From: Rhododendron vialii
Taxonomy: Eukaryota > Streptophyta > Magnoliopsida > Ericales > Ericaceae
Assembly: GCF_030253575.1 (NCBI RefSeq)
Contig: NC_080567.1
Span: forward strand, 36,361,501 to 36,425,500
Direction of reading: 5' to 3'
DNA length: 64,000 nt
Part shown: positions 23,049 to 35,855 of the stretch, in pieces
How positions within the stretch are numbered: the first letter of the stretch is position 1
How the letters are laid out: each line of letters starts with the position of its first letter
Notes under the pieces: model-generated
Seen by the model: only the letters and a program-made list of their open reading frames with translations
Databases searched by the model: none
Told to the model about the DNA's origin: nothing
Position numbers and translations under genes: made by a program

Positions 23049-24804
23049 TCGGAGCTCCGATGAAATTGAGAGAGGCGGTGCAGAGGCGGTCTTGTCTTTG
23101 GAAGAAGCGTCGCGTCTAGGTTTTGTTTCTCTTTACGCGTTTCTCAGGAGTAAACGGGAATCAGGCTACGACGTCGTTTGCGTGTGTTGTGTCGTTAAGT
23201 CGGTTACTCCATTTTCACGGTGCGTTATTACATTGGAGTCCTTCTTGTTTTCAATATTTGCAAGGATTCCCTTCAACTTTTTAATGCTCTGTTTGGAAGT
23301 TAAAGAGAGTGGGAGAAAAGAAGCAAAAGGAAAACGACAGAAAAATGGGAGGGAAAATATACTGAACACAATTCTAGAAGAGCCGTGCTACGTGCACAGC
23401 AGCTGGTGCACAGCAGCTGTGCACAGACCCCGTTTTCTCCCGCCTCGGGTCGCGCAAAGATGATTGAAGCCGCTCATTTTGTTCAAAATATGTCGTTTAA
23501 GGTCTCTGTAAAAAATAAGCTTCGTTCGATATCGTTAGAGGCGTTAACAAAACACCCAAAATCACTTCAGAATTTAGGCCGTAGCTTTTCTGATTCTAGA
23601 ATTTTGCTATTTTCTTGCATCTCTCTCCAAATCAAACAATGGGAGAGAATATTTTTTTAATTTTTCCTTCTTTCCTCAAGTTACAAGACTTTCATAACCA
23701 TTGAATAGAATATGCTTCGGCCTTGTGACGTGCTAGTGCCTCAACTAGGCAAATGTAGTAAAAGACAGGAGGGTCTGTGGCAAGTAGGGAGCTTGAATTT
23801 TGGATCAGTGGAGTCAAAAACTAGAATCATATATACATGACTCATTTTTCCTACTATTTTTTTATTCCTGTTTGCTATTTGGAAGAAATAGTTAAGGGCC
23901 TAACCAAAAAGTAGATGTAGATCCAATGTTAATAAATGTCATTTTACTTTACAATTGAGTCCAACGACATTTCACTTATTTAAATGATGCATGATAATTT
24001 CATTTGTCCATTAACTCACGAGGAGAACAGAACACTTAAAAATTTAGATTTTGACTGATGATGTGTGAAGCAAAGGCAAATAAATATATAGGGGTCTTTT
24101 GATTTGGTCGATAGATAGTATACCAAAATTTGCAAGTGGAATCCGCCCTATGTTGATCTCATGTTAATCCCTGTTTTCAGTATGTAAATTGGTTCAACAT
24201 ATAAAAATAAATCTCATGTTTCAATGTCGGGAAAAGCTCTAATACACACTCCGTATAACTAAATATGTTACACCTATTTTGAATAAATGTAATTATGTCT
24301 TTAAGTGGTAAATGTTATGCCTCTTAATAATTAATGGTGCATATACGGTATGTGCCGTTATACCTATTTGGTAAAATGTTACGTCGGTTAGTAAAATATT
24401 ATGTCTCTCAGTAGTAGTAAATATTACGCTTCTCAATAATAAATATTACAAGTACATATCATACGCTAGGTGTACACCATAGCGGTTCCCTCCAATGTCA
24501 CACACTGAACATGGTTTCTTCATACCCATCAGAATCCCACTGAATTTGAATTAAGCCAATGGGTTCACAACTTTCTTGTGGGGGCCAATACACGGTATCA
24601 GTCAACCGACCATTGAATCACACAGCACATAGAAACACACCCACAAGGGCCACAACCAATCAAAAATCTACTCTGATTGACAGCATCGTGTGCGCCATTG
24701 GGCCTCACACCCACACATCACACATATAAATTCACAAGAACTATGACCCAATTCGTATCTCAAAATATCGAAGACCCAAAATATCTGAACAAAACCACAC
24801 TTCA

Positions 24805-24841
<37 letters not shown>

Positions 24842-24889
24842 TCAACTGGGTTTTGTCTTTATCATTCGATATCGAAAGCAGTGGTCCCA
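23049..24889. other. Intergenic between DPH3 and small gene 1
   Basis: A divergent promoter region: DPH3 leaves on minus, small gene 1 on plus. A direct repeat, GTGCACAGCAGCTG, occurs twice in 23392-23424, giving a palindrome-rich block. From 24240 to 24480 a motif of the type TAAATGTTA(T/C)G(C/T)CTCT(T/C)A recurs four or five times. No gene seen. Confidence 0.5.
24725..24731 (+). promoter_or_regulatory. TATA-like box of small gene 1
   Basis: TATAAAT about 160 bp upstream of the ATG at 24890, followed by a (CT)14 run (24811-24838) typical of a plant 5' leader. No experimental start site. Confidence 0.5.
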
Positions 24890-25132
24890 ATGTCAGGTCT
24901 GGTGGATATGTGGACCGAGGAGCAAGCCAAGATTCGCAACAAGGGTCCAGCAGATATCCCAAGTGGCTCGGGCCCGACCGCTCCCGAGTTGAGCCAACTG
25001 GTTCAACCGAAAGAGAGGAGCTCCCTCTTTCAGGGGCCGCCCACAGTCACAAGCGTCTTTCCCAAAATCAGCTCGCCTTTCGCCTACTCTGAGGCTTCAC
25101 TTTCTATGCTTGTTCAATGCTTTAGCCCTTGA
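24890..25132 (+). CDS. Small plant protein, paralogue 1 (80 aa, unknown function)
   Basis: Intronless, 80 residues, starting MSGLVDMWTEEQAKIRNKG and ending SEASLSMLVQCFSP. I do not recognise a named family. Its N-terminus (MSxxVDxWxxE-x2-K) and C-terminus (SEAxxxxLxxxFxP) match the neighbouring small gene at 27514, and the middle is low-complexity and Ser/Pro-rich. There is no signal peptide or membrane segment. The ATG follows a CT-rich leader. The longer upstream frame runs through that leader repeat and was trimmed. The conserved ends suggest short interaction motifs, but that is inference. Confidence 0.7.
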   Translation: MSGLVDMWTEEQAKIRNKGPADIPSGSGPTAPELSQLVQPKERSSLFQGPPTVTSVFPKISSPFAYSEASLSMLVQCFSP

Positions 25133-26184
25133 ACAAAAATGTAACAAGTTGTACCTTTTAGGTTTATGAATCAACACCTTAGCGCGAGGCTGTGCTAAGC
25201 TCATGTGTTTTCTTTTATTTTGTGGATACCTTCTTGTCACTCTAGTTGTTATGAGGAGTCGAGAACTTTGTTCGATGAAGTAATTTCAAGTAAACGTGTT
25301 TAATGTACATCTTTCGGAGTCATGAATACCAAGGCTGTTACCTTGGAAAAGGAAACCAAAATTAACAAAGTGCAAATGGGTTTCTTAAGTTGCTGAGAAC
25401 CCCCATCTTTCAGATGAGCAATTTTTCTAATTTTGTCTCTTCTATATTGCCACACCTCCTTTGCAGCCTTCAACAAAAGATGAGCTTCATAATCAGAGGA
25501 AAGGGTTACTTTTTCTTTAGCACTTGCAAGAGAAATTTGCTGATCGCAACAAATCCCTCAAATCTTTTTGTGGCAGACATGTACAGTATATTAGAACTCG
25601 ATTAAGTCGATCGATTGCCCCACGCCATGGTTGGAAAGAGTAGCGAATCAATCTTTGAGGAAGATTCTACTATAATTTCTTCAGTGAAACACAGAATTGA
25701 GTAAGAGCAGGGATGAGATTATATCAGGCAAAAAAAAAGTTTAAGACTCGAGATCGATTCTCCCCAGATGCAGCAGTAAAATAGTGAGAAATATTGCGAG
25801 ATTGAGTAAAAAGTAACACTTTTTTCGCACGTAAGAACGTAGAATAGTGAGAATATACTACTACTATAAGGTACTCGGGGATATTCGATATCGCAACATG
25901 TAGTATAAGAACAAAAAGAACGATTTGACAAACGATTTTTCGATAAAAAAAATATCCGAAGATATTTTGAGATGTTACAAGAGCATCCTTACATGTGATA
26001 CACTTCAATAATTCGATTAAAGAGACAAAAAAAAGGCACATGGGTTTGAACGGTTTCACATAATCTCATCTCATCCACCAGTTCCAGAAGGGTTAATGAT
26101 ATTCATTCAAAAGTTTTTACAGAAACTATATAGTATATACATGAAAAATATATACTCGTATTCTATAAATTTTGGGGGAATACA

Positions 26185-26590
26185 AATACGAGTCAAGATC
26201 CTCTCATGTGATGATCTCTCATGTGGTTCTTCACGTGATCCAAAAGGTGAATCATCACGTTCCTGTTTCATGATCTAAACCGCTTATACAGTAGGTCTCG
26301 ATGTGTTCAACTTCCAAGCCAAAAATCAAGTCTATTGGAGATTTATAAAAGCCTAGTCTAATTATATTTGTCTGAAAAAGAAACAAATGGTTTGAGTTTG
26401 ACTGTCTCTTTCTCTTGTGAAAAATATGATCTGTTCAAATAGATACCCATATTCAAGGAACTTGATTTTTTACATCGAGAGCTGCAAAATTAATTGCTCG
26501 GATCATCGAATGGACTTGTGGTCGATCACATTTTGCGTCACATGAGAAATCACATAAGAGATCATCACATGAGAGAATCTTGATTCAAAT
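26185..26590. mobile_element. Element with inverted ends GAGTCAAGATCCTCTCATGTG
   Basis: The left end, GAGTCAAGATCCTCTCATGTGATGATCTCTCATGTG (26187-26226), matches the right end, CACATAAGAGATCATCACATGAGAGAATCTTGATTC (26551-26586), as an inverted repeat of about 36 bp. The AT-rich interior is non-coding. No clear target duplication. Confidence 0.65.
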
Positions 26591-26977
26591 CTGACCCAAT
26601 AGGTCACCAAATTCCGGTAGCCAATTCTATAGTACGTGGGCCAATGAAACTCCGAACAAAATTCTGTATGGACTAACCCACTGCAATAATTGATAACACG
26701 CAAATCAGAGTCAAACCATTGACCAAAGATTTCTTTAGGCTGTCCTGGTTGCTTGGTGACCACCGCGTCACCCTGTCCACCCCTGGTTATGAGAGGATAA
26801 CTATTGTTGAGAACCAATACCAGCAGCTCCTGTAGAAATCCATTTTCCTATTGGCTGCTAGACTATTGACTCTTTCATTTCCAACGTTTTATTTATTACA
26901 ACTGTGGGCGAACCAGTAGTTTATGAAACAAAGAATATTCAACACAAAAACTGTGGTCCACCCCTCTTTTTCCTATG

Positions 26978-27165
26978 GTCGGGTGTCCGGACCAACTCAC
27001 GCGCATCCCAATTAATCTCGTTCCCAATTCGATTAAAAACATGTCATCGATAATGGGACTAAAGAATTCACAAGAAACCACTTTCTTGTGGTCTGATCCT
27101 AAGAATCGAACTCTAGTCAATTATGTAGAGAGCAAACCGACAAACTAACCCGAATACCCCTTGTG
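26978..27165 (-). mobile_element. tRNA-derived SINE
   Basis: Read on minus, it starts GGGGTATTCGGGTTAGTTTG (box A-like) and has GAGTTCGATTCTTAGGATC (box B consensus GTTCGATTC) about 40 bp later. It closes with ATTAATTGGGATGCGCGTGAGTTGGTCCGGACACCC, a tail widespread in plant SINEs. A related copy lies at 34965-35130. Confidence 0.75.
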
Positions 27166-27423
27166 GCTGGTCCTCCTCTCTTGAAACAAAACAAAACAGC
27201 CACCACAGCCCTATGGAACAAAAATACAAAAAAGATGAAAGTTCCTTTTTTTGTACCAGAACTTTCATCCATGCCAAAAACAAAACAACAGTCATACGTC
27301 GCAAATGCTCATCCAGTAGTCTCGAATATCCTATAACATATGCTCGAAAAATTGTGTGCCCACAATCAACGGGCGTCGACGCGCTGATTTCCCGAAACAG
27401 CCCCCCTCCCTCCTCCTCCTCCC

Positions 27424-27430
27424 TATAAAT
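27424..27430 (+). promoter_or_regulatory. TATA box of small gene 2
   Basis: CCCTATAAATACATC, 84-90 bp upstream of the ATG at 27514. It follows a pyrimidine-rich tract (TCCTCC repeats). The position suits a core promoter with a leader of about 55 bp. Confidence 0.65.
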
Positions 27431-27513
27431 ACATCCTCAGATCCCACCATCGCAATTCATATAACATACTGGTTTCGAAGAAAGAAGTTTTAAGAGAGAG
27501 ATAGAGAGTGAAG

Positions 27514-27777
27514 ATGTCGGCAATGGTTGACGTGTGGATGGGTGAACTAGGGAAGCTTGGAGAGAAGGTACGAGCTCGGAAGCCATTCTTGCTTAGAAGA
27601 AGAAGAAGAGACGGTCGCGAAGATCAAGAAAATGAGGCATCACTGGCCAAGAAGAAAGACCCTGCTGCTGCTGCTGCTTCCGTCTTGCGAAATTCAGCAG
27701 CAGCAGAGAAAAAGAAAGACAATACAATATCAGAAGCCACAGTCTGTCTGCTCATGGACCGTTTTGCGCCGTGGTGA
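27514..27777 (+). CDS. Small plant protein, paralogue 2 (87 aa, unknown function)
   Basis: Intronless, 87 residues: MSAMVDVWMGELGKLGEKV at the start, a basic segment (RARKPFLLRRRRRDGRED, residues 20-37), an Ala/Lys-rich middle, and SEATVCLLMDRFAPW at the end. The N- and C-terminal blocks match small gene 1 at 24890, in the same orientation 2.4 kb upstream, so these are tandem paralogues with diverged centres. The basic run could act as a nuclear signal or bind nucleic acid; this is inference. The start is the ATG after AGTGAAG; an in-frame GTG six bases earlier is ignored. Family name and role unknown. Confidence 0.75.
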   Translation: MSAMVDVWMGELGKLGEKVRARKPFLLRRRRRDGREDQENEASLAKKKDPAAAAASVLRNSAAAEKKKDNTISEATVCLLMDRFAPW

Positions 27778-28183
27778 ATCCCAGATAGAGATATATTCCA
27801 GTGCAGGCATATATAATTTGTAGTTACGTCAGTGTATATGTACGTTCCAATTGTACGATTGCGCGAATTTTTCTAATAAACTTGTTTGCCTTCCATTAAA
27901 GTACAGTAACATCACCTTTCACAGCTCCGAAGTCATTCAAGAGATCAGTGAGATACACCATAATTTGAATCCATAAAAAATTCCTCCACATGGCTAATAA
28001 CAATTATCCAAACCTATTCGGCAAGATAAAGCGATAAACCGCCCATCACCAGCTCATCCATTTTACAAATTGCAGCCTCTTATTTTCTTTTCTCTATGTG
28101 TTTGTACATATTTGTGCACTAAATCTAACAAAGCTATACGAAAAGAAGCAAAGCTTAGTTAACTGCCTTTCTCTATTGAAAAG

Positions 28184-31100
28184 TTAAGAAGAGGAACTTG
28201 CGTCGACGCTACAAGAAGACGACTCGTGTAGGGTAAGCTGAGGTTTCTCCTTCTCCCACTTCAGAATCTCTCTGGTATATCTAAGAGCTTCATCAACGCA
28301 GTCCGGTTCCAATCCAGTAACACGAGAAACATACAACTTGCGTCCACCGGTGAGGGAAACGAAAAGCTTTTTGAATTTCACGGCAATGTAGTTGAAAGCG
28401 CGTTGAGCCAACGAAGGGTTGCTGTAGTTACTACCTGTGCTGCTGTGATTATGGCTGATTACTGGGTTGAAATCAGGAAACCATTCACACTGAGTGAGAG
28501 GAATTTGTTCGATCTTTTCCTCTAGAAGGTCGAACTTGTTGAGTATCAGAAGGAAGTTCTTTCGACGAAAGGTTGGATGAGTGACAATGCTTTCAAAGAG
28601 CCTCTTGCTCTCCAACATTTTGTTGCTGGAAACTCCGTTACTGTTGTCAGAGAACTGATCGTAGTCGGTTAAGGAGACGCAGTAAAGGACCAGGTCAGTG
28701 TCTTCAAACATCTCCAACCACTTGCAGTTTTCTCCAAGGCTGCTTGCATGTACCCTAATGAGTTGGAACCTGCGGTAAGAAGCCATACAGCGAGGGCAAT
28801 TTGTGTCAATTGCTCCATCTACTTCCCGTGACTACCAGAAATAACTTATTAGCATCCTAAATTTTAAATCCCAAAATGACGTTGCTAAGTTGAAGTAAGT
28901 GATAAAATTAATCAACTAGAGATCCACCTGTTATTTTTCCTCTGGCTGAGCGAAGATCCGTAGATTTATACCAAAACTATATGGTTAAAACACGAAGATC
29001 TATTGTTTCACATCCTTGCTAGAAGGTTAAACAACAAAGATCTCTAGTCTCATATCTTACTAGATGATAATCAATAGTTTCATAGTTCTTTTCTGATCGG
29101 AATAGTTTCGTAGTTTAACATCTCAAATTTCCAAAAGTCCCTAATGAAGCTGTTAAAGTGGTAGTGACTAGCGAGTGAATGAAAATAATTTACTAGAGAT
29201 CTGCCACTTACATTTCCATATTAAGATTAAAAAAAAAAATGTAGTTTCATATGATGCTAGAAGGCTAAAACACGAAAAATGAATACGAACCTATGCAATG
29301 GATCATTCTGATCAGCAGTGTCCATGAAGCTATCCTGTGTCGACTTGGGAAAAGAAAACTCCATGGAAGCTAGGCTGTTGGATGGAGTGATACCCTCGGC
29401 ATATAAGATATCCGTATCAGAAGGATCATAGTCCGTGCTTGAAATTTCAACAGCCTACATAGGAACATTTAACTAGTAAAATTAGACGCTAACTAACATG
29501 ACTCTATCACTCTTCAAACCACCTCTCACTATTGATACACCAAAAAGAATTTTAGAGAGCCAGAACCAGTTATAAGAATTACAGAGCGTGATCTCACCCG
29601 ATCCAAGAAATAGTTAGCGATTCTAGGCAGCATACGTAGTTCATTCCTCCTATCATATGTGGCTTGAAAGGCTTTATCCTTCCAAATGTCTTCAATAAGT
29701 GGTGCATATTCACGAGAAGCCGCCGGAAAAATGATATCCAAATTGCCTGATATCACCACTTCAAGAAGCCAATCAGAAAATCCTTTCAGTCTTTGGTTGA
29801 TGGAATAGATGTTTTCTTCATTAATATGACCGCAGCTCCCTGTTCATAAAATAAGCCTTCAGCATCTACTCGATCCTTTAAAAGGTAACTAATTTCAAGA
29901 AATTTGTGCTGGAAGCAAGATTATGATAGTTTGTTGATGATTTGAAAATGATACAAGGTCTGGACTTTGGCTTACCCTTTCAAGAAGAAACCAAAAAAAG
30001 GAGAAAAACATCTACATATTCTTTATGGATTTTGTGATAGTTAGATGTAGTTACAATAAGGCATGTAAGCTGAATAGAAAAGAGAAATCTAAAACAAACT
30101 CTCCACATACTTGAAGGACCTGGTTCATCACTGCGCTTTCTTCTCATTTCCGTTAACCATTCTTCCTCAAACCGTTCCCGCCCCTCGAGAAGTATTCCAA
30201 GATAACAATACAAACTGCTCTGGATCTGGAGTTTAATACTCTGACGCTCATCTTCAGAGAAAGGGACATTATACACCATCTTGGCCTGAATAACAAAACA
30301 CAGATTAGTCAGTCTCAGTCACCATTTGTATCGAAGGATCAAAAGTCGGTACATCATTCAACGATGGGTAAATAGGATGTAACATTGAACAATGAAGTAT
30401 AAGTCCCATTTTCTCTATGTACACAATTCCCACATGGGTATATACCTCAGAAGGTTGGTAGGATATCCAGAAATTTCAAGTCCACATGAATACCATCATG
30501 TTTATTGGATTATAATACCGAACTGTGTCCAAATAAATAAGCAAATCAACTACTTTTACAGACTATCTATAGTAAACAGTGCATCCTGGTACTTATCAAA
30601 TAAATAAATAGACCATACACCCTGGAAGAAGCTGAAGAGTAGAAGAAGCTCAAGGAAAAACATAGTTGAAAGAAGAGAAATCTAACAAGTTGGCAATGAC
30701 AATAGTCACTAATCCCATTCCTACCTTTTAAAGATCCCAGACAACCTAACCTTATACTTGTTCAATCGGTCAAACCAGCATCTAAAAGAACACAAGTTTC
30801 CCATTTCCTTCCCAAGTTTATAGTTCCTGGGTATAGTTCATGATATCCAGTTATTATACCCCCCCTCTGATAAGAACCTTTTCAAAACTCGATAGATCTT
30901 CTAAACTTCCTCACAACAAATAGTAAATGATCAATCACAAAGGCCTCTTGTAGCACTTTTTGACACTAAAGACAAAAAAAGTAAGAAGATAATGCTTTTT
31001 CTCAAGGTAAGCCTATTGCATAAAACTATCTTGGGCAAATTAAACAACCTCACAGAGTTGTGCAGAGCCACAATGCAGCAGATGTTATGCATAAATTTGA

Positions 31101-33244
31101 CAACTGTACAACATCTCAAGTTCTGAACCACATGAAACAACATTTTTACATTTTCCTCACGGCTCACACCATCAGCAGAAAATGAAGATAACCAAATGAC
31201 GGAGAATCTTGTGTGCTTCGCCAGATGCTTAATTACCATTCATCTTGTTGTTTTCCTACGTTAAGTTTCTCGTATGATATGTTTCTGGCTTTCTGTAAAT
31301 GAAAAGACCATTGGAATTTGGAAGCATAGCAAATAAATATGATAGTGCAAATAAATTTTTCCAGCTCTACGATATCGATTATAACTGCAGTTATACTTAG
31401 TTAAATGTAAATGAATGAAAATCAAGTAAAAGATGACAGCTAAATTCTTCCATTCAGGAGATACCTGTTTGAATATGGTACTTGTCCCAGATTTATCACA
31501 ACCAACGAGAAGAAGTTTATTAAGTGTTTTCTGCTGAATGAAGTTTGACAGAACTCCATTAGCAGGATTGGCAACTTCTTCCCCTGAGGGATTCGTGTCC
31601 TTTGGAGGCGTTGGCAAAGATAAGAGGGCACAAACTAGCTTTATTCCAGGCTGGAAACATTTGTGAAAGATAACTCAATCACAATTACGATAACAATAGG
31701 AACACAAGCATGTAAATCAACCAGATTCATACGCACCTTGTCCCATATTTTCCCCTTCACATTGTTTTGTCCCTCTTCCTGGTAGGACCCATCTGCGCTC
31801 ACCCAGAAGTGAGGGGCTCCTTCACACTGGATTCCTGCCAACTGCAATATCCAAAAGACCTGAGTTGGTTTTACTTCAAAATCCTAAAATTCAATAGATA
31901 CAAATTATGTGATGCAATCCAACCCGCAACATCCGGAACTCTGCTTTCGTGATCTTCCGATTGTTGATTAATATATTTGTGTCTCCATTGCTTGCTTCCA
32001 ACGAAATTTGACCACCAACATTAAGCTGGGCGCTAATAATCTGGCAGGGTTTCTCTCCTTCCTGGTTAATTGAGCCAACGACATTAATTAAGACGCACAC
32101 AGAAAAAAAAAAAGTACTAATTCTTTTTAGGGTAAAAGAGAAAATCACTTACCTTTCCCCAGAATCCAGACACTTTATCATACCAATATCTTCCCGGTTT
32201 TAGTTTTTTGGGCGGGTTCTGACACGTTTGCAGCACAACCAACTCTTCATGACAAAGAGGCTTACCATTCACATGCATAAGCCGAGGTGGCAGCTGATTT
32301 GCTTTGCATGATATCTCGAATCGCATAACCTCTTTAACTTCTGAATCAGATAACAATTGCCTAAGCATCCGGGAAGATTTTCCCAGGCTCCCCCTCTTCG
32401 ATTCATCAATTGGAAAACCAATACAAGGAATACATTTCCTCCCTTCTGGCATTGATCCCATTGCTCTAACCGCGCAATTACCGCAATACTGAGCACCACA
32501 AACAATGCACACCACCTTCTCAGTGAACTGGTTTCTCTTATTGCATCGATTACATAAACCTTTTTTCACACTAGCTCTTCTTCGGAAAATTTCTGGATCA
32601 TAATGATCTGTTAGCTCACGACCTACATCACTTGATTCAGGATCACCAGCAGTCACGACTGAGGTACAATCCTCCTCCCCTTCGATAGAATGAATCTCAG
32701 GCGAAAGAGCCCTTGAGCATGATTCCCCTTCATCCAAATCCAACCCCACCTCACCATCGTCCCTTAAATCCTCTTCCACTTCTGAACTTCCTGATAATTC
32801 TTGCGAATCATCCCGACTGTCAGAAAACCCTAACGTACCTGAACTATCAATTCCGTCTGATACCTTTGGTATACCTTCCTCAACATCAATCAAACCTAAT
32901 TCATCCGAAAGCTCAACAAATTCACCCGAATGGGATGCTGAATTCGTCGAAATGTTTGCTTTAGAGCCCGATTTGAGCTCTTTTGACAACTTATTGCTTA
33001 AAAGATTGCTCTTTGAAAATGGTTGAACAACCGGAAGGGACAGATTACTCAACATCGAAGCAGTGACAACCACAGAAGCGGTCGGGATTCGATCGATATC
33101 GATCGGAACCACAAGAGGAATGTCATGACTGACCGGAGGGCCACTGTACTCTACAGCGAAAGAGTACTCAACACTGTAGTCATCTCCATCGTCGCGATTT
33201 TTCGGAGACGGTGAAGGCAAGAATTTCCTAAGGAGGGAAGTCAT
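28184..33244 (-). CDS. XLG: Extra-large G protein alpha subunit (XLG), eight exons
   Basis: Plant XLG: a Cys-rich N-terminal half fused to a G-alpha-like domain; partners G-beta/gamma in defence, root and hormone signalling at plasma membrane and nucleus. Exons on minus: 33244-32153, 32061-31924, 31841-31737, 31650-31465, 30285-30111, 29839-29598, 29454-29291 and 28769-28184. All are GT-AG and in phase, giving 895 residues (family about 850-890). The Cys-rich block (CNRC...CIVC...CGNC...CIPC) spans residues 241-284 and is followed by the conserved [11 protein letters not shown] and [20 protein letters not shown]-loop GCDKSGTS is at 495-502; the usual GKS lysine is Thr, as known for XLGs. GENCKW replaces the DxGGQ switch. 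NKFD (778-781) is intact. It appears functional. It looks nearer XLG1/XLG2 than XLG3, but the subtype is uncertain. Confidence 0.95.
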
Positions 33245-35850
33245 CTTACTAAATCTTGAATTCAAAGAAAACCCCCTAATTTCCCTAGTGTCATTTCACA
33301 TGAAGCAAAACCCCCCAAAATGAAAAGGAACCCAATTTACAAATCTTGAATGCAAAGAAGAACCCTGAAACATAATTCTTGAGAGATTAGCAAAAAAACC
33401 TCAAAATGAAAAGGAACCCAATTTCTGGTTCAGATTCAGGAGGAGGGTTATTTGAAGATGAAACCAAAACCGAAACACATAATAATTCTTGAGAAATTCA
33501 AGAGAGTAGCGAAGAGATAATGGTTTTGGTGAATGATATGGAGGGACCAAGGCAATTTACTAGAATTATATGTGTGAAGGATTGCATGGACTTTGACTTA
33601 CCAGCAAGAGTTGGTGTTGAATGACAGAGACTGCGAAGACTTGGTAGTAGTAAACTACAGTTCGGTTTTTCCTTCTGATCAACGCGTTTTTGGTGCAAGA
33701 AATTTTCCAGGAAAGTGATGACAAAGCTGAAGAGGACTAGTTCATTTTGAGTAATCTCCCGGACAGGGATGACCGGAGACTGGAGACCGGAGTCATTGCC
33801 GCATTTTTTTTCAAAATTGTGGATGTGATTTTTTATTTTATTTTATTTTATCCGATTGCGCAATCCAAACCTCCGGGAGGGCTAACGTTCCCGGACCTTG
33901 AGGAGTACTTCTAAAATTTGAGCATTCGTGCCGAACCACTGGAGATCTTTGAATGTGTCTGATTTAATCAGGAAACAATACATTTTCAAAAGTCAAACCA
34001 TACTTACAGATTATTCATAACGATAAGAAAATTAGAGCCAATCAATGACAAGAATATGAGTTAATAATTTGATCTTCGATTCAGGATGTGATTTGAATTT
34101 GGGCCCAGCTACATACAATTGCGAATTTACTACATGTATCCAACTCATAAAAGAGAATCCAAAAATTTTCTTTTATAAATTAACTACATGTAGTAAATTC
34201 GCAGTTGTATTTAGCGGAACCCTTGAATTTTGAATAGTTCAAACACTGCCATTTTTCCCCCAAGTTTATACTATAATCTTTTCAAAATTCTACTGACAGT
34301 CACACACAACAAATTGGGCTTAAAGTCAGCATTCAACTCTTGAATAACATTTCCCTCTTAAATTAATTTCACCTTCTATAGGATAAGATAGCAAAGAACC
34401 ATATATGTCGTATCTGAAATAATTACTACAAAATAATAAGATGAAAATAAAGCTGATCGTGATACTCTCCATTGTAAGACATAAAATTAATGTGATGTCC
34501 TAATCCAGAATTTGCAGGCGAAACAAAGTCATGCTAACTCAAAATACTAGTTTATTGCTCTTGACTCTTGAATTATTGTCAAAACACTCGCTAAAATAAC
34601 ACATTAATGAAACAATCATTTAGTTGTTTGGAGCCGATCCAAATTGTACGATTGCAAAATGTGTAAGCACATTGTCAAATAATACTGGTACTCTCTTCAT
34701 TCTTAAATAATGGAGTAATCTACTAAAAAAAACGGACAATTTTAAAGTAAAAAATTAAATACTTACGTGCATAATTTTTAGTAGTAAATTACTACTCGCT
34801 TCTGTGGTGACTGGCTCAATGCCCACAGTGAGCTGAATAGCTACTGGAATAAAGTTGCATGTATAATGGAGTGGTGGGACTTGAGAGAGTTTGGAATCCG
34901 GTTGTCTAATCACTTTGAGATTAATTTCATGATTTTCTTCTTTTTTATTCCGATCCAAGCTAGATTACGTTTATCTTAATTAACCTCATTTCCGGTTCGG
35001 TTAAAAACATGTCATCCACGCCGCCGGAACTAGGAAATTCATTTAAAATTAGTCTTTCGCAACCTGATCACAAGAATCGAATGTTGGTCAATTGTGTGGA
35101 GAGCAAATCCATCAACCAACCGGAATAAGGCTAAAATTTCCGCAATTTCAAATTCTTGCATACGCGTACTTATCTAATTATCTTAGGGGTCACGTGGTTG
35201 ACACGTCTGGGGTCAAGGTTGAACCCGTTTTGAATTGGTTTGATTTTTTGACCATCCTGGTATCCATAGCAAACCCGGTCCAAACGGAGCAAAATTTATC
35301 TTCTTTCCCTTGCCTTTTCGTCATTTTTAAAATAAAGTCACAGTAAGAAATTTGTCTCCTTAGAAGACAACAGACGGCCGAAAGGCTTTCTATGAATACA
35401 TTACATTTCTCTTCTGATTAAAAAAGAAGACGACCCCAACGACTCCGTTTAATTTTTTTTTTTTTTTTACAGGAACGATTTCAGTTGTGATCATGAGCAA
35501 TGGGACCATAACAATAACGTAATTAAGCACGTTGACGGTGAAACGGTGGAAGTAGTAGTACTATCCCGCTCATGTATTTGGATTCGAATCTTACCCAGGG
35601 AGTCTCCCTCAACCACCGTTATCGAAAAAGGAAAAAAGAAGTTATTTGAACATACATATCTTTGCCTTCCAGTCTTATGGTGTGTTGTTTCTACTTTTCA
35701 AACCAAACATCTAGTTTTCATTTGTAATGATCTCAATTATTATAGTTTATAGCCTTTGGGATCACTAGAAGTTTGTAGTCATTAACTTCAAGACTCCGAA
35801 ATCAGTTGAGGTAAGACTAAGTGTCGTTTAACTTTTAGCATTTTTTAAAA
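33245..35850. other. XLG 5' flank and intergenic
   Basis: 33245-33700 probably holds the XLG 5' leader, perhaps with a leader intron (an AG/GT-like context near 33600), but I cannot fix it. No gene was seen further out. A SINE lies at 34965-35130. A poly-T run of about 20 is at 35453-35469. Confidence 0.45.
34965..35130 (-). mobile_element. tRNA-derived SINE, same family as 26978
   Basis: Read on minus it carries box A-like GGTTGGTTGATGGATTTGC and, further on, ACATTCGATTCTTGTGATCAGG (box B). The block GGTTCGGTTAAAAACATGTCAT (as plus) parallels AATTCGATTAAAAACATGTCAT in the 26978 copy. The 3' tail is decayed. Confidence 0.65.
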
Positions 35851-35855
35851 GTTTA

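Larger units (their letters stand above)
25133..27513. other. Intergenic between the two small genes
   Basis: Holds a MITE-like inverted repeat pair (26185-26590) and a SINE (26978-27165). The rest, including 25390-26060, is AT-rich with no gene I can support. Confidence 0.5.
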
